A stretch of DNA of 64,000 nt from contig NZ_JACNYL010000001.1 of assembly GCF_014692525.1 (NCBI RefSeq), positions 248,001-312,000 on the forward strand, written 5' to 3'. Numbering within the stretch: the stretch's first letter is position 1; every line of letters begins with the position of its first letter. The translations under genes were made by a program, and so were the position numbers. Below are positions 9,901 to 17,643 of the stretch, in pieces. A model generated the notes under the pieces. That model did not search any database. It was not told the origin of the DNA and saw only the letters and a program-made list of their open reading frames with translations. The stretch comes from Sphingobacterium chuzhouense. GTDB lineage: Bacteria; Bacteroidota; Bacteroidia; Sphingobacteriales; Sphingobacteriaceae.

Positions 9901-10142
9901 ACCAGTTTATCTCTATACAGAAATACATATTCACTTTGCCCTTCGATTTCCTCGAATAAATCGATCAATTTACCGTTTCTGATATCAACACTGACATTTT
10001 GTGAATAGGTATCGGCATGAACTGCCACCATTCCCAAACACAAAAAAAGAGCTGTTAACTTTATCATGCGGATTGCTTTTTGGTATAGGCCTTTATTCCT
10101 TTCTTTGACAAAAAAGGTTTGCCTATTGTAAAGAAACTTCAT
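6924..10142 (-). CDS. SusC/RagA family TonB-linked outer membrane transporter with STN domain
   Basis: A 1072-residue transporter. After a signal peptide (about residues 25-45) comes an STN/secretin-like domain (about 48-125, from VSVDIRNGKLIDLFEEI), which in this phylum marks transporters that signal to a FecR anti-sigma factor; then a CarboxypepD_reg-like domain (about 130-205), a SusC plug with DEVVVMGY near 206-213 and the SYGSRGANGVI-like MYGSRGANGVIVIET, and the beta-barrel ending in a terminal aromatic strand (TYTIGVRTSIF). It imports an oligomer too large for porins, using TonB energy, together with SusD. FecR and sigma genes directly upstream fit transport-coupled trans-envelope regulation. 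Start at the ATG at 10142. Confidence 0.96.
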   Translation of the reverse strand: MKFLYNRQTFFVKERNKGLYQKAIRMIKLTALFLCLGMVAVHADTYSQNVSVDIRNGKLIDLFEEIEGQSEYVFLYRDKLVADKKINITVKNENLQRLLKKTLNAENLDYTITGNQITIMSRKEIQQRVVSGTVRDEDGNPLAATNVLIKGSTVGTVTDDAGRYQITINGEVTLMFSMMGYQEVEESTQNRTRIDVILRSDTRDIDEVVVMGYNTVDKQHVASSVAQLDMEQTKTRPLMKMQQAFSGTIPGVTMTQTTSLPGSTFGTINIRGISTLQNAEPLVIVDGMEQSITDLDPNQIKSLTVLKDAASASMYGSRGANGVIVIETDRGTTGQFKVNLNVWSGFNQAIDLPTFVNAADYMRLNNEARTYQNQNLLFTDEDIQKAESGEIKSVDWMGEVMQKTSMVHNQSASIAGGGGVGTFNLMLGHLRETGLNAIEGTQKFSARFNTNINIADKFSLLADFYAHRLQVDRLLANDNGDGLYQIAWRMNPTQQVYYDSDLPEHYILHNDLNPVARINRGGIKNNMHDRSTINLRPRYFINDNLNIEGNVSYMISKSAHKTERKTFKYLDADGKPISIATNATSAEQGVSESQLTARALVNYTNSLRGDKDKIYFTGGTEVMNYTYTDYREISKASFFGKLNYSFDNRYILEATGRSDGSSKFAPKHKWGFFPSVALAWNAHNESFLSKLREEGVISNLKFRASYGLIGNENVDPYLWEEVVNQYGWTMRVPNYQFSWEKQKQWNVGVDVSVLRDRLNFTAEVYDKFSYDLIYDEFPVPPLTGSYSLTTALNIGEVRNKGYELSANWKDKIGNVEYSIGGSFFDNVNEVLKAGYNAADTLVFTNNNDKIWYKGIAIDNYYGFESNGFFRDEADVDATVAKMANTLPGDIRYVDQNNDGIINDADRINLGDPFPHLNYSIQLNLKYKNWDFGLLGQGVGRRLGWLKGQEGYPVLVDGSTNALGAPRQEYADNRWTPENTASRFPRVWTGVSTNTYLSDIWLSDASYFRIKMLQLGYTVKSIGKSFKNTRFYINAQDAFTFTKWEGLEPERNGGNGNYPRMATYTIGVRTSIF

Positions 10143-10191
10143 AGATTTACAATCGTTATAAATTAATATTTTGTTAATTAATACACTTATT

Positions 10192-10223
10192 AAATAGGTA
10201 GATGTAGCCGCATCTGCCTATTT
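10192..10223. repeat. Long hairpin between fecR and susC (first Sus locus)
   Basis: Two 13-base arms (10192-10204 and 10211-10223) are complementary apart from one position (G-T/G-U type) and enclose a six-base loop. It sits between the fecR stop (10266) and the susC start (10142). On the minus strand it is not followed by a T run, so it is not an ordinary terminator; it may stabilise the 3' end of fecR mRNA or partly attenuate read-through. Confidence 0.55.
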
Positions 10224-10265
10224 CTTTTCATCAATTGTCATTTTAGACCGGTCAAGCGTTAGTTT

Positions 10266-11381
10266 TTATCTTTTATTGATAATGATCCTCCTTTCTTCTT
10301 TTTGAAGTTGATATTCAAGTGGGTTATATAATGTTGTCAACAAATTTGTTAGAGGTTGTGTTAAATCCAACCTTCCCGAAAAAGTTTCATTTGCTCCGGA
10401 AGCAGATTCTACTGTAATATCCGTATTATAAACACGCTCTAATCGCGCGATAATCTCTGCCAACGGCGTATTTTTCAAGATAAGTTGTTTCTGTCTCCAT
10501 GAGATATGATCCTCAACAGCTTCTGTTGAAATAGATAGGCTTTTACTGTCCTTGCGCAATATCGCAGCTGTTCCCGGTTTTAGAATCTGAGGTTCAAACG
10601 ATGTTTCCCCCGTTCCTTGCAATTCTATTTCTCCACTAAGCAAAACAGTCGATGCAAACGCATCGTCTTTATAAGAACTGATATTAAACGTTGTCCCCAA
10701 TACCTTGACAACCATATTTGCTGTATGGACATAAAACGGACGTTTTGGATCCCCCTCTACATCAAAATAACCTTCGCCTTCCAGGTATACCTGTCTTTCG
10801 TCAGCATCAAATACGGTTGGAAATGTTAATTGTGACCCCGCATTCAACCATACCTTTGAGTTATCCGGCAATATGACTTCAATACGCTTTCCATAAGGTA
10901 CCGTAAGTGTATTGAATGTAGATGCTTTCTTTTGCCAATTTTCATTCCTTCCATTCAAACTTAAATCGATGACTTCCCCATCAGAAATAAGCGTTTGCCG
11001 ACCATCACCCCGTCGTATGGACACCTCTTCTTCCTCCGTTATTAAATTTTGGTTATTCATGGCGCTATACAACAAAGAATCATAGGGCGCATTACGATCT
11101 TGTATATTCCAAAATAAAAATGATAATGCTATTAAGGCGCAAGCAACGGCACTATATTTAAAAATTCGAATTTGACGATCTCGTTGACTGGCCTTTTTCG
11201 TCGTTTCTTCAATACGCGTCCATAACGCTGTATAAGCATCGGATGACAATTTATGGGGTTTCGCCAATTTTAATATTTTTAAAATGTGTTCCCCCCACTT
11301 TCTGGTATCGTTGGCCACTTCTTTATCCAGATCCTCGCGAGGAGATTCGCCACTTAGAATATCTTCTACCTTACGTTCCAT
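10266..11381 (-). CDS. FecR family anti-sigma factor / signal transducer
   Basis: A 371-residue single-span inner membrane protein. The N-terminal about 90 residues are cytoplasmic and should bind the sigma factor; one transmembrane segment follows (about 94-112, ending LSFLFW); the periplasmic FecR domain contains TVPYGKRIEVILPDNSKVWLNAGS and the LEGEGYFDV motif; a DUF4974 domain forms the C-terminus (about 300-371, from LKNTPLAEIIARLERVY). The STN domain of the downstream SusC is the expected partner. The gene is 213 bases downstream of the sigma gene and 123 bases before susC, on one strand. Confidence 0.95.
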   Translation of the reverse strand: MERKVEDILSGESPREDLDKEVANDTRKWGEHILKILKLAKPHKLSSDAYTALWTRIEETTKKASQRDRQIRIFKYSAVACALIALSFLFWNIQDRNAPYDSLLYSAMNNQNLITEEEEVSIRRGDGRQTLISDGEVIDLSLNGRNENWQKKASTFNTLTVPYGKRIEVILPDNSKVWLNAGSQLTFPTVFDADERQVYLEGEGYFDVEGDPKRPFYVHTANMVVKVLGTTFNISSYKDDAFASTVLLSGEIELQGTGETSFEPQILKPGTAAILRKDSKSLSISTEAVEDHISWRQKQLILKNTPLAEIIARLERVYNTDITVESASGANETFSGRLDLTQPLTNLLTTLYNPLEYQLQKEERRIIINKR

Positions 11382-11594
11382 ATATATAGATTAACGCTTT
11401 GGGATTTATAAAATAATTCCGTTTTTATACATTATATATATAGAGGACAAAATTGTTTTTTTATAGACAGGAAATTTTAAAAAAAGAGAAAAAATTGAAA
11501 TTAACTGGAAAACATCGTAAGAAAACAAAAGCTCACATGGATAAAAGAAGGTGCATTGCTAGTTAACAAGAGCGGAACGGTCGTTCGTACTTGG

Positions 11595-12197
11595 CTATTT
11601 GCTAATGTCTCGAGTCGGTAGAAACGCAATAAACAATAATTGGGAAATTTTGCTATTTTCCATCCGCAGACGTAGATCCTTTATAGCTCTATATATAAAA
11701 GTACGACAGGATGCAATAGAAATATCCATAATTTGGGCGACCTGTTCATAAGACATGTCACAGGTAAAACGCAAATAAAGAGCCTCTTTTTGGCGATGGG
11801 GCAATTTCTCCATTTCAACGCGAAGTTTTGTTAAAACCTCGTTCTCTTTGTCGTCAGGTAAAGTAATATAATCTTCCGTTGCCAATCCCAATCGAAAATG
11901 ATAGTCTTCGGCAGAAATCGAACGGTTTATGCTTTTTTTCTTACTTTCTGCCACTTTTCGGCGAAGGGAACCAAACAGATAGGCCTTTACATTCACGTTA
12001 GGATTCAATCTCGAACGGTACCGATGTAAATCAACGAACAAATCATGTATGCTATCTTTTACTATTTCTTCGTCAGCACAATATCGAATTGCATAAGAAA
12101 AAAGCGAATTGACATACACATCATATAAGCTTCTGAATGCCTCCTGATCTCCTTGAATAAAACGTTGCCAATATTCTATGTGCGAATGATTCGTCAT
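11595..12197 (-). CDS. FecI-like ECF RNA polymerase sigma-70 factor (first Sus locus)
   Basis: From the ATG at 12197 the product is 200 residues, the usual length for Bacteroidota FecI-like sigma factors. Region 2 (about residues 20-90, with IVKDSIHDLFVDLHRYR) and region 4 (about 128-185, with LPHRQKEALYLRF and a helix-turn-helix MSYEQVAQIMDISIASCRTF) are clear. A longer reading begins at a TTG at 12272 inside a perfect hairpin; I prefer the ATG. The expected target is the promoter of the downstream susC-susD pair, released when FecR receives the SusC signal. The family assignment is certain; the regulon is inferred from position. Confidence 0.93.
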   Translation of the reverse strand: MTNHSHIEYWQRFIQGDQEAFRSLYDVYVNSLFSYAIRYCADEEIVKDSIHDLFVDLHRYRSRLNPNVNVKAYLFGSLRRKVAESKKKSINRSISAEDYHFRLGLATEDYITLPDDKENEVLTKLRVEMEKLPHRQKEALYLRFTCDMSYEQVAQIMDISIASCRTFIYRAIKDLRLRMENSKISQLLFIAFLPTRDISK

Positions 12198-12250
12198 ATT
12201 TAACTTACGCCGGACTCGATAACCAACCACGGAAACATTATCGTCCGATT

Positions 12251-12282
12251 GATTGCTATATTGCGTATACAATATAGCAATC
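12251..12282. repeat. Perfect 13-base inverted repeat upstream of the sigma gene
   Basis: GATTGCTATATTG (12251-12263) and its exact complement (12270-12282) enclose the six bases CGTATA. The element is 54-85 bases before the sigma start codon. In the direction of the sigma gene it lacks a T run; on the opposite strand it is followed by TTTCTTCT. It could be an operator or a 5' leader structure, or a terminator for antisense transcription. Confidence 0.7.
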
Positions 12283-12293
12283 TTTCTTCTATC

Positions 12294-12313
12294 TACCCAA
12301 ATTAATTCGGGTA
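12294..12313. repeat. Near-perfect 20-base palindrome (operator-like)
   Basis: TACCCAAATTAATTCGGGTA is a palindrome with one mismatched pair. It lies between the thr operon end and the sigma gene and just downstream of a weak promoter-like CAAATATC (minus-strand GATATTTG, 12321-12314), which would put the palindrome over the transcription start. Its role as a repressor site is a guess. Confidence 0.4.
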
Positions 12314-12382
12314 CAAATATCAGCAGTTTTTTGTTAAATTAAGATTATCTTTTCGAAAAGAAGTAAGCTTATAAAGATGTAA

Positions 12383-13690
12383 CTAATTATTAACAAGCAA
12401 ATAAGATTTAAAAATTTCGTAATCCACCGGTATCTCTGTCACAAGCTTTTGCTTTCCCGCCAATTCTTCTGCTCCTTTAGGCAATTCAATCTTTGCAAAC
12501 ACTTCTTGGGCAATAGCATCTGGAAACTTACATGGGTGGGCCGTTGATAAAAACACTGAAGCATATGTTCCCGGATAATCTTGCCGATATTGATTAGCCG
12601 CGAGATAAGCAATAGCCGTATGTGGACAAGCAACATACTGATATTTATCATAGAGTTCTTCCATTGCTTCTACGGTCTGCCCGTCGTCATAAGTATAAGA
12701 CGAAATCATGCCACGAAGTTCCTCCAGACTATTGTGGAACATATCTTGAATACGCACCCAGTTGCTTGGATTGCCGACATCCATGGCGTTTGCCAATGTC
12801 TGCACAGATGGCTTGGGATCATAGCTCCCCGATTGCAAGAAACGTGGAACAGTATCGTTAACGTTAGTTCCCGCGACAAAATGCTTCACAGGCAACCCCA
12901 TTTTATAGGCCAATAAACCAGCACCAATATTACCAAAATTGCCGCTAGGCACCGTAAAGACTACTTCGGAAATGCCTTGGGATTTTAACTGTGCATATGC
13001 CCAAAAATAATAGAACGTTTGCGGTATCAATCGAGCAATATTAATGGAGTTAGCAGAAGTTAACCGCAACACTTTATTGAGATCAGTATCATTGAATGCC
13101 GTTTTCACGAGCGCCTGACAATCATCAAATGTGCCATCAACCTCCAATGCCCGTATATTTTTCCCGTTCGTTGTCAATTGTTCTTCCTGCACTTTAGAAA
13201 CTTTCCCTTTGGGATAAAGTATAGTTACGCGCGTACCTTCAACACCTAAAAACCCTGATGCTACAGCCCCACCTGTATCTCCGGAAGTGGCTACCAAAAC
13301 ATCTAATAACTGGTCGCCCTGCTTAGAGAAATAGCCCATTACACGGCTCATAAATCGTGCGCCAAAATCCTTGAAGGCATAAGATGGCCCATGAAACAAT
13401 TCTAATACGGCTCTTTCCGAATCTAAAAACCGAACGGGAGCATCAAAATTAATCGCATCCGCAATAATGGACTTTAACTCCTTATCTGGGATATCGTCGC
13501 CAATTAATGCATGTGCTACTTCAAAAGCAATCTCCTGCAAAGAATATTGTTGGATATTGCGGATAAAAGCTGCATCCAACGCTGGGATAACCTCGGGCAT
13601 GTATAATCCTTTGTCCGCAGGCAAAGAATTAAAAACCGCTTCCTGAAAAGAAACCCGAAGATCTTTATTATTTGTACTGTATAGTTTCAT
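12383..13690 (-). CDS. thrC: Threonine synthase
   Basis: A 435-residue PLP enzyme that converts O-phosphohomoserine to threonine, the last pathway step. The PLP lysine is K107 in GPSYAFKDFG, and the glycine-rich phosphate-binding stretch ATSGDTGGAVASGF (about 127-140) and PSGNFGNIGAG are visible. The N-terminus MKLYSTNN with VSFQEAVFNSLPADKGLYMP matches the E. coli-type group. It is the third gene of thrA-thrB-thrC, starting 18 bases after thrB. The region after its stop holds only palindromes without a clear T run, so the operon's end is not defined by a strong terminator. Confidence 0.97.
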   Translation of the reverse strand: MKLYSTNNKDLRVSFQEAVFNSLPADKGLYMPEVIPALDAAFIRNIQQYSLQEIAFEVAHALIGDDIPDKELKSIIADAINFDAPVRFLDSERAVLELFHGPSYAFKDFGARFMSRVMGYFSKQGDQLLDVLVATSGDTGGAVASGFLGVEGTRVTILYPKGKVSKVQEEQLTTNGKNIRALEVDGTFDDCQALVKTAFNDTDLNKVLRLTSANSINIARLIPQTFYYFWAYAQLKSQGISEVVFTVPSGNFGNIGAGLLAYKMGLPVKHFVAGTNVNDTVPRFLQSGSYDPKPSVQTLANAMDVGNPSNWVRIQDMFHNSLEELRGMISSYTYDDGQTVEAMEELYDKYQYVACPHTAIAYLAANQYRQDYPGTYASVFLSTAHPCKFPDAIAQEVFAKIELPKGAEELAGKQKLVTEIPVDYEIFKSYLLVNN

Positions 13691-13708
13691 CTGTATATTT
13701 TTTTATTG

Positions 13709-14686
13709 CTATAAAATTTTTGGTCCGTTTATATTCACAGCCGATACATATTTAAAACTGTCGATCTCACAATCTGTTAAATGTTGCTGAATTAAACTTG
13801 CGGCGTTTTCGGCAGTTTCCCTGCCACGGGAAATAGCGACTACCGACGGTCCAGACCCCGATATACCAAAACTTAGCGCACCCGCATCTATTGCGATTTG
13901 CTTCATCGTATAGAACTCGGGAATCAAAATGGCACGGGTAGGTTCGATAAGCACATCATGCATACTTCTACTAATCAACCCGTAATCACTTTCATAAAGA
14001 CCTGCTATTAATCCTGCAATATTACCCCATTGTGTTACGGCGTCTTTCAAGAAGACTTTTTCTTTAATAAGCTGTCGGGCATCGCGTGTAGGCACATCGA
14101 CTTTTGGAAAGACGACTCCCGCAAACAGCTCATCCGGTACGGGTAGTTTAATTACGTCCAACGGATGATGGCCCCGGATTAATGTAATTCCACCCATCAA
14201 TGCCGGTGCTACGTTATCAGCATGCCCATGGCCACAAGCCAGGCGTTCACCTTCGACACAGAAAGGTAGTAATTCTTCCTTTGTCAACGGATTTCCCAAA
14301 AGACTATTGATGGCAAATAATCCGGCTACGGTACTAGCAGAACTCGACCCCAAACCACTACCAATCGGCATGTGTTTGATAAGCTCTATCTCCACACCAA
14401 TTTCGTTTGAAATCCCTAGGTGTTCTAATAACATTTTTACACAGGCACTTACGGTATTCTTATCAGCATCTAAGGGCAATTTGCCATCATCTCCAACAAT
14501 TGATCGGATATGTACACCCGGCAATGCTACTCGGTGCATAATGACTTCATCTCCTGGATAATCCACTGCAAACCCCAATATGTCAAATCCACATATCATA
14601 TTCGCAACGGTAGCCGGTGCAAACACGCGCACGGTATCCATGATGTTATCGAAATCTATTTTTTTAGCTGTTTTATCTTGATTCAT
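13709..14686 (-). CDS. thrB: Homoserine kinase
   Basis: A 325-residue GHMP-family kinase that phosphorylates homoserine for ThrC. The GHMP ATP-binding motif PIGSGLGSSSAS lies at about residues 107-118, and the C-terminal glycine-rich motif GALSFGISGSGPSVVA is near 267-282. The family usually begins close to the VRVFAPATVAN strand, so the internal ATG at 14641 (residue 16) could be the true start; the ATG at 14686 is kept because the frame is open and the spacing to thrA (38 bases) is normal. It lies between thrA and thrC in one transcription unit. Confidence 0.96.
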   Translation of the reverse strand: MNQDKTAKKIDFDNIMDTVRVFAPATVANMICGFDILGFAVDYPGDEVIMHRVALPGVHIRSIVGDDGKLPLDADKNTVSACVKMLLEHLGISNEIGVEIELIKHMPIGSGLGSSSASTVAGLFAINSLLGNPLTKEELLPFCVEGERLACGHGHADNVAPALMGGITLIRGHHPLDVIKLPVPDELFAGVVFPKVDVPTRDARQLIKEKVFLKDAVTQWGNIAGLIAGLYESDYGLISRSMHDVLIEPTRAILIPEFYTMKQIAIDAGALSFGISGSGPSVVAISRGRETAENAASLIQQHLTDCEIDSFKYVSAVNINGPKIL

Positions 14687-14724
14687 TATGTTGATGGCTA
14701 CATCATTTTTTTAATTAAACGTTT

Positions 14725-17172
14725 TTACGCTCCTACATTAACCAAATCGGCAAATACCCCCGCCGCAGTTACCTCCGCTCCAGCTCCAGGTCCTTTTACG
14801 ACCAGTGGACGTTCTTTATATCGCTCTGTCGTAAAAGAGATAATATTATCACTTCCCGATAACGCATAGAAAGGATGATTTTCGTCAACCATTTCTAATG
14901 CGATGGACACTTTACCATCCTCTAGTTTACCTATGTATCGGATTACCTTCTTTTGGCTTTCCGCTTCTTCTTTTAAGGTATTAAAGTATTGATCGGCTTT
15001 TAATAACTCTGTATAAAAATCATCTACCGAGGTGGCTTCCAAGCAAGCTTGAGGAAGAATAGCCCCCAAATCAACCTCAGACGGCTCAATCACATGCCCA
15101 GCGTCCCGCGCCAAAATCAACATCTTTCGCATGAAATCAATACCGCCCAAATCGTCACGTGGATCAGGCTCGGTATAGCCCAATTCTTGCGCACGTTTCA
15201 CAACTTCATAAAATGAAACATCGCCAGTAAAGTTATTGAATATATAGGAAATGGTTCCAGAAAGTATCGCTTCGATACGCACAATCCGGTCGCCGCTCAA
15301 CATCAAATCTTTCAACACCCGAACGATAGGCAAACCTGCCCCAACATTCGTTTCATAGAAAAAGTCTACGCCATATTTACGGGCTGTATCATGAAGTGAC
15401 TTGTATTGCTGATATTCGCCGGAATTAGCTATTTTGTTACAAGTGACAACGGAAATATTCGATTTAAATATATCTATATAATACGTAGATGGAAGTGGGC
15501 TAGCCGTATTATCAATAAAAACGCAATTAGGTAAATTCATTGCTTTCATCCGCTCCACGAAGTTAGACAAATCCGCAACTTCTCCTTGAGCTTCTAGTGT
15601 TGTACGCCAATCAGCCAAGTCTATACCTTCCGAATTAAACAGCATCTTCCTAGAGTTGGAAATGCCAGCGATTTTGATTTCCAAGTCGTTATTCTCTACT
15701 AAAAAGTCATATTGTTCATGAATTTGCTTAAATAACGTTGCGCCGATATTGCCTGTGCCTAAACAGAATACATATAATGTCTTTTTTAACTCTGCGAAGA
15801 ATGCATCATGTACCGTATTCAACGCTTTCGCCATATTTTCTTTCTCAATAATAACGGATATATTGAGTTCTGAGGAGCCTTGTGCTATAGCACGTACGTT
15901 GATACCATTTCTTCCCAATGCGTGGAATAAGCGACCAGACATACCTGGCGTACGTTTCATATTTTCACCGACAATTGCTAATACCGAGAGTTCGTTTTCT
16001 ACGGTAGGCATAACCAGTTTATTCGCCTCCAATTCCAGCTCAAATTCTGCTTTAATAAGTTGCACAGCTTTCGTTGCATCGTTTGGATGGACAGCAAAAG
16101 TGATACTATGTTCGGAAGACGATTGGGTGATCAGCACGACATTGATCTGCTCCCTTGCCAACAATGTAAATAAACGGCCACTGAATCCCGATTTTCCTAT
16201 CATTCCACTTCCGGAAACATTGATGACAGAAATATCAGCAATAGATGAAATCCCTTTAATCGGATAAACAGATTTTCCACTTTCAAACTGGATAACCGTA
16301 CCTGGAAACTCCGGTTCAAAAGTATTTCTGATGACAATTGGAATCTTCTTCAAAAAAGCAGGAATCATCGTTGGTGGATAGATCACCTTCGCTCCAAAAT
16401 AAGAAAGTTCCATCGCTTCGTTATACGATAAGGTTGGTTGCGAAAATGCTTTCTTTACAATGCGTGGATCAGCCGTTAACATGCCGTTGACATCCGTCCA
16501 TATCTCGATGGCCGAAGCCTGTAGGACCGATCCAAAAATCGCTGCTGTGTAATCAGATCCTCCTCTTCCCAGCGTGGTGATACGGCCGTTCTCATTTGAG
16601 CCAATAAAACCAGTAACGAATAAAAGTTTATCTACGTGGGTGTGCGCGAGTGACTGAATAAGTTGATTTGTAACTTCTTCGTTGACATGTGCATGCCCGA
16701 AATTGGAATCGGTCTTTATATAATGGGAAGCGTCAATAAATTCCGTTTGCGCAATATATTGTTCCATTATTTTAGACACCATATAATTCGATAACCGCTC
16801 TCCAAAAGAAACGACCAAATCTTTACTTTGTAAGCTTAGTTCGCGAAGTGCGCTGATGCCTTGCAATATATCTTCTAATTCATTGAGCATTAATTTTAAT
16901 CTGGTAAACACCGGATTTTGGTATTTTACTGCAATGAGTTTTTTCACCACTTCGAAATGGCGTTCTTCCAGTAATTTCAAATCTTCGTCAAAAGGAATAC
17001 GCTCAGCTGCATTGTCTGCCATTCTCATCAGCAAGTTCGTTACGCCGGCCATAGCTGACAATACAACCAATGGCTTTTCCCCTTCGTCGTACGATCTCTT
17101 AACAATGCCTAATACCGCCTTTACACTCTCCACATTGCCAACTGATGTCCCTCCAAACTTTAATACTTTCAT
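14725..17172 (-). CDS. thrA: Bifunctional aspartate kinase / homoserine dehydrogenase I
   Basis: An 815-residue fusion enzyme carrying the first and third steps from aspartate to homoserine. The kinase domain begins with VLKFGGTSVGN (residues 3-13) and holds TLGRGGSDYTAA (about 211-222); two ACT-type regulatory regions follow (about 315-460, with VSGSGMIGKSGFSGRLFTLL and VGENMKRTPGMSGRLFHAL), the expected threonine feedback site; the homoserine dehydrogenase domain starts with LYVFCLGTGNIGATLF (about 464-479). It is the first gene of the thr operon and is preceded by a leader peptide and attenuator at 17213-17344, so both allosteric and transcriptional control by threonine are likely. Confidence 0.97.
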   Translation of the reverse strand: MKVLKFGGTSVGNVESVKAVLGIVKRSYDEGEKPLVVLSAMAGVTNLLMRMADNAAERIPFDEDLKLLEERHFEVVKKLIAVKYQNPVFTRLKLMLNELEDILQGISALRELSLQSKDLVVSFGERLSNYMVSKIMEQYIAQTEFIDASHYIKTDSNFGHAHVNEEVTNQLIQSLAHTHVDKLLFVTGFIGSNENGRITTLGRGGSDYTAAIFGSVLQASAIEIWTDVNGMLTADPRIVKKAFSQPTLSYNEAMELSYFGAKVIYPPTMIPAFLKKIPIVIRNTFEPEFPGTVIQFESGKSVYPIKGISSIADISVINVSGSGMIGKSGFSGRLFTLLAREQINVVLITQSSSEHSITFAVHPNDATKAVQLIKAEFELELEANKLVMPTVENELSVLAIVGENMKRTPGMSGRLFHALGRNGINVRAIAQGSSELNISVIIEKENMAKALNTVHDAFFAELKKTLYVFCLGTGNIGATLFKQIHEQYDFLVENNDLEIKIAGISNSRKMLFNSEGIDLADWRTTLEAQGEVADLSNFVERMKAMNLPNCVFIDNTASPLPSTYYIDIFKSNISVVTCNKIANSGEYQQYKSLHDTARKYGVDFFYETNVGAGLPIVRVLKDLMLSGDRIVRIEAILSGTISYIFNNFTGDVSFYEVVKRAQELGYTEPDPRDDLGGIDFMRKMLILARDAGHVIEPSEVDLGAILPQACLEATSVDDFYTELLKADQYFNTLKEEAESQKKVIRYIGKLEDGKVSIALEMVDENHPFYALSGSDNIISFTTERYKERPLVVKGPGAGAEVTAAGVFADLVNVGA

Positions 17173-17212
17173 TTCAGTTTATTTATAATTTAAAATAATA
17201 TGTATACTAACC

Positions 17213-17241
17213 AAAAAAGCCTTCCCATTTGGAGGAAGGCT
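17213..17241 (-). terminator. Leader terminator of the thr operon (attenuator)
   Basis: On the minus strand AGCCTTCC (17241-17234), an eight-base loop and GGAAGGCT (17225-17218) form an 8-base-pair GC-rich stem followed at once by six T (17218-17213 side). It lies about 40 bases before the thrA ATG, so it can stop transcription before the operon. The bases CUUCCUCC (17238-17231) overlapping its 5' arm are exactly complementary to GGAGGAAG (17286-17279) at the end of the leader peptide reading frame, which supplies an antiterminator. Confidence 0.88.
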
Positions 17242-17275
17242 CTATATTTTATGTACACTTTCTTATACAATAGAA

Positions 17276-17344
17276 TTACTTCCTCCGATGATTTATGCCG
17301 GTGGTAATAATAATCGTTGTAATAATAATGTGTAAACTTTCCAT
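17276..17344 (-). CDS. thrL: Thr operon leader peptide (Thr/Ile-rich, 22 residues)
   Basis: An ATG at 17344 opens a 22-codon frame ending in TAA at 17276. It holds seven isoleucine and four threonine codons, with IIITTIIITT at residues 6-15, then GIN and HRRK. Such runs of Thr and Ile codons are the mark of thr operon leader peptides known from gammaproteobacteria (thrL). The last codons contain GGAGGAAG, the antiterminator strand, and codons 14-16 contain CCACCG (17304-17299), able to pair with CGGAGG (17287-17282). A ribosome stalled at Thr/Ile codons would free GGAGGAAG to pair with the terminator arm; one that reaches the stop codon would cover it and let the terminator form. The peptide itself probably has no other function. 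Seen in sequence; the mechanism is inferred from the known paradigm. Confidence 0.85.
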   Translation of the reverse strand: MESLHIIITTIIITTGINHRRK

Positions 17345-17361
17345 ATTTTTGAAAAACGATC

Positions 17362-17394
17362 TAAATATAGGAGTTTTAATTTGAAACTATCAAA
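17362..17394 (-). promoter_or_regulatory. Probable thr operon promoter
   Basis: On the minus strand TTTG (17394-17391) is followed after 21 bases by TATATTTA (17369-17362), one base off the TAnnTTTG consensus. Transcription would start near 17355, about ten bases before the leader peptide ATG, which is a sensible layout for an attenuator-controlled operon. Confidence 0.45.
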
Positions 17395-17541
17395 TATTTT
17401 TTCATTTTCATTAAAATTTTAATAAAGAATGTTTGCAAAAAGTAGATGTACCGCTACAGTACATAAAAAAGGTTATTATTGATAAACAATAAAAAATATG
17501 TTAAAATTCGTTAAAACATATTAAATTAATCAAGAATACGC

Positions 17542-17572
17542 TTGGAAGCGGAGACATTATGTAGTAGATTTG
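17542..17572 (+). promoter_or_regulatory. Probable promoter of the NlpC/P60 gene
   Basis: TTGG (17542-17545), 19 bases, then TAGATTTG (17565-17572), an exact TAnnTTTG match. Transcription would begin near 17579 and give a leader of about 65 bases to the ATG at 17644. Confidence 0.5.
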
Positions 17573-17643
17573 CTCCAGTCCTGTAGAAAATATAAGACAG
17601 AACTTAGAAACGTATCATAAATTAAGTGAAATAGGCGAACATA

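Noticed and set aside
12198..12272. N-terminal extension of the first sigma factor from a TTG
   Set aside because: It starts inside a perfect hairpin, adds 25 residues without family similarity, and an ATG at 12197 gives the normal length.
15749..16267. 172-codon plus-strand frame
   Set aside because: Antisense of the thrA ACT regions, no recognisable features.
17213..17344. A thr riboswitch in place of peptide-based attenuation
   Set aside because: The pairings are fully explained by a leader peptide with Thr/Ile codons; no large conserved aptamer-like structure is seen.
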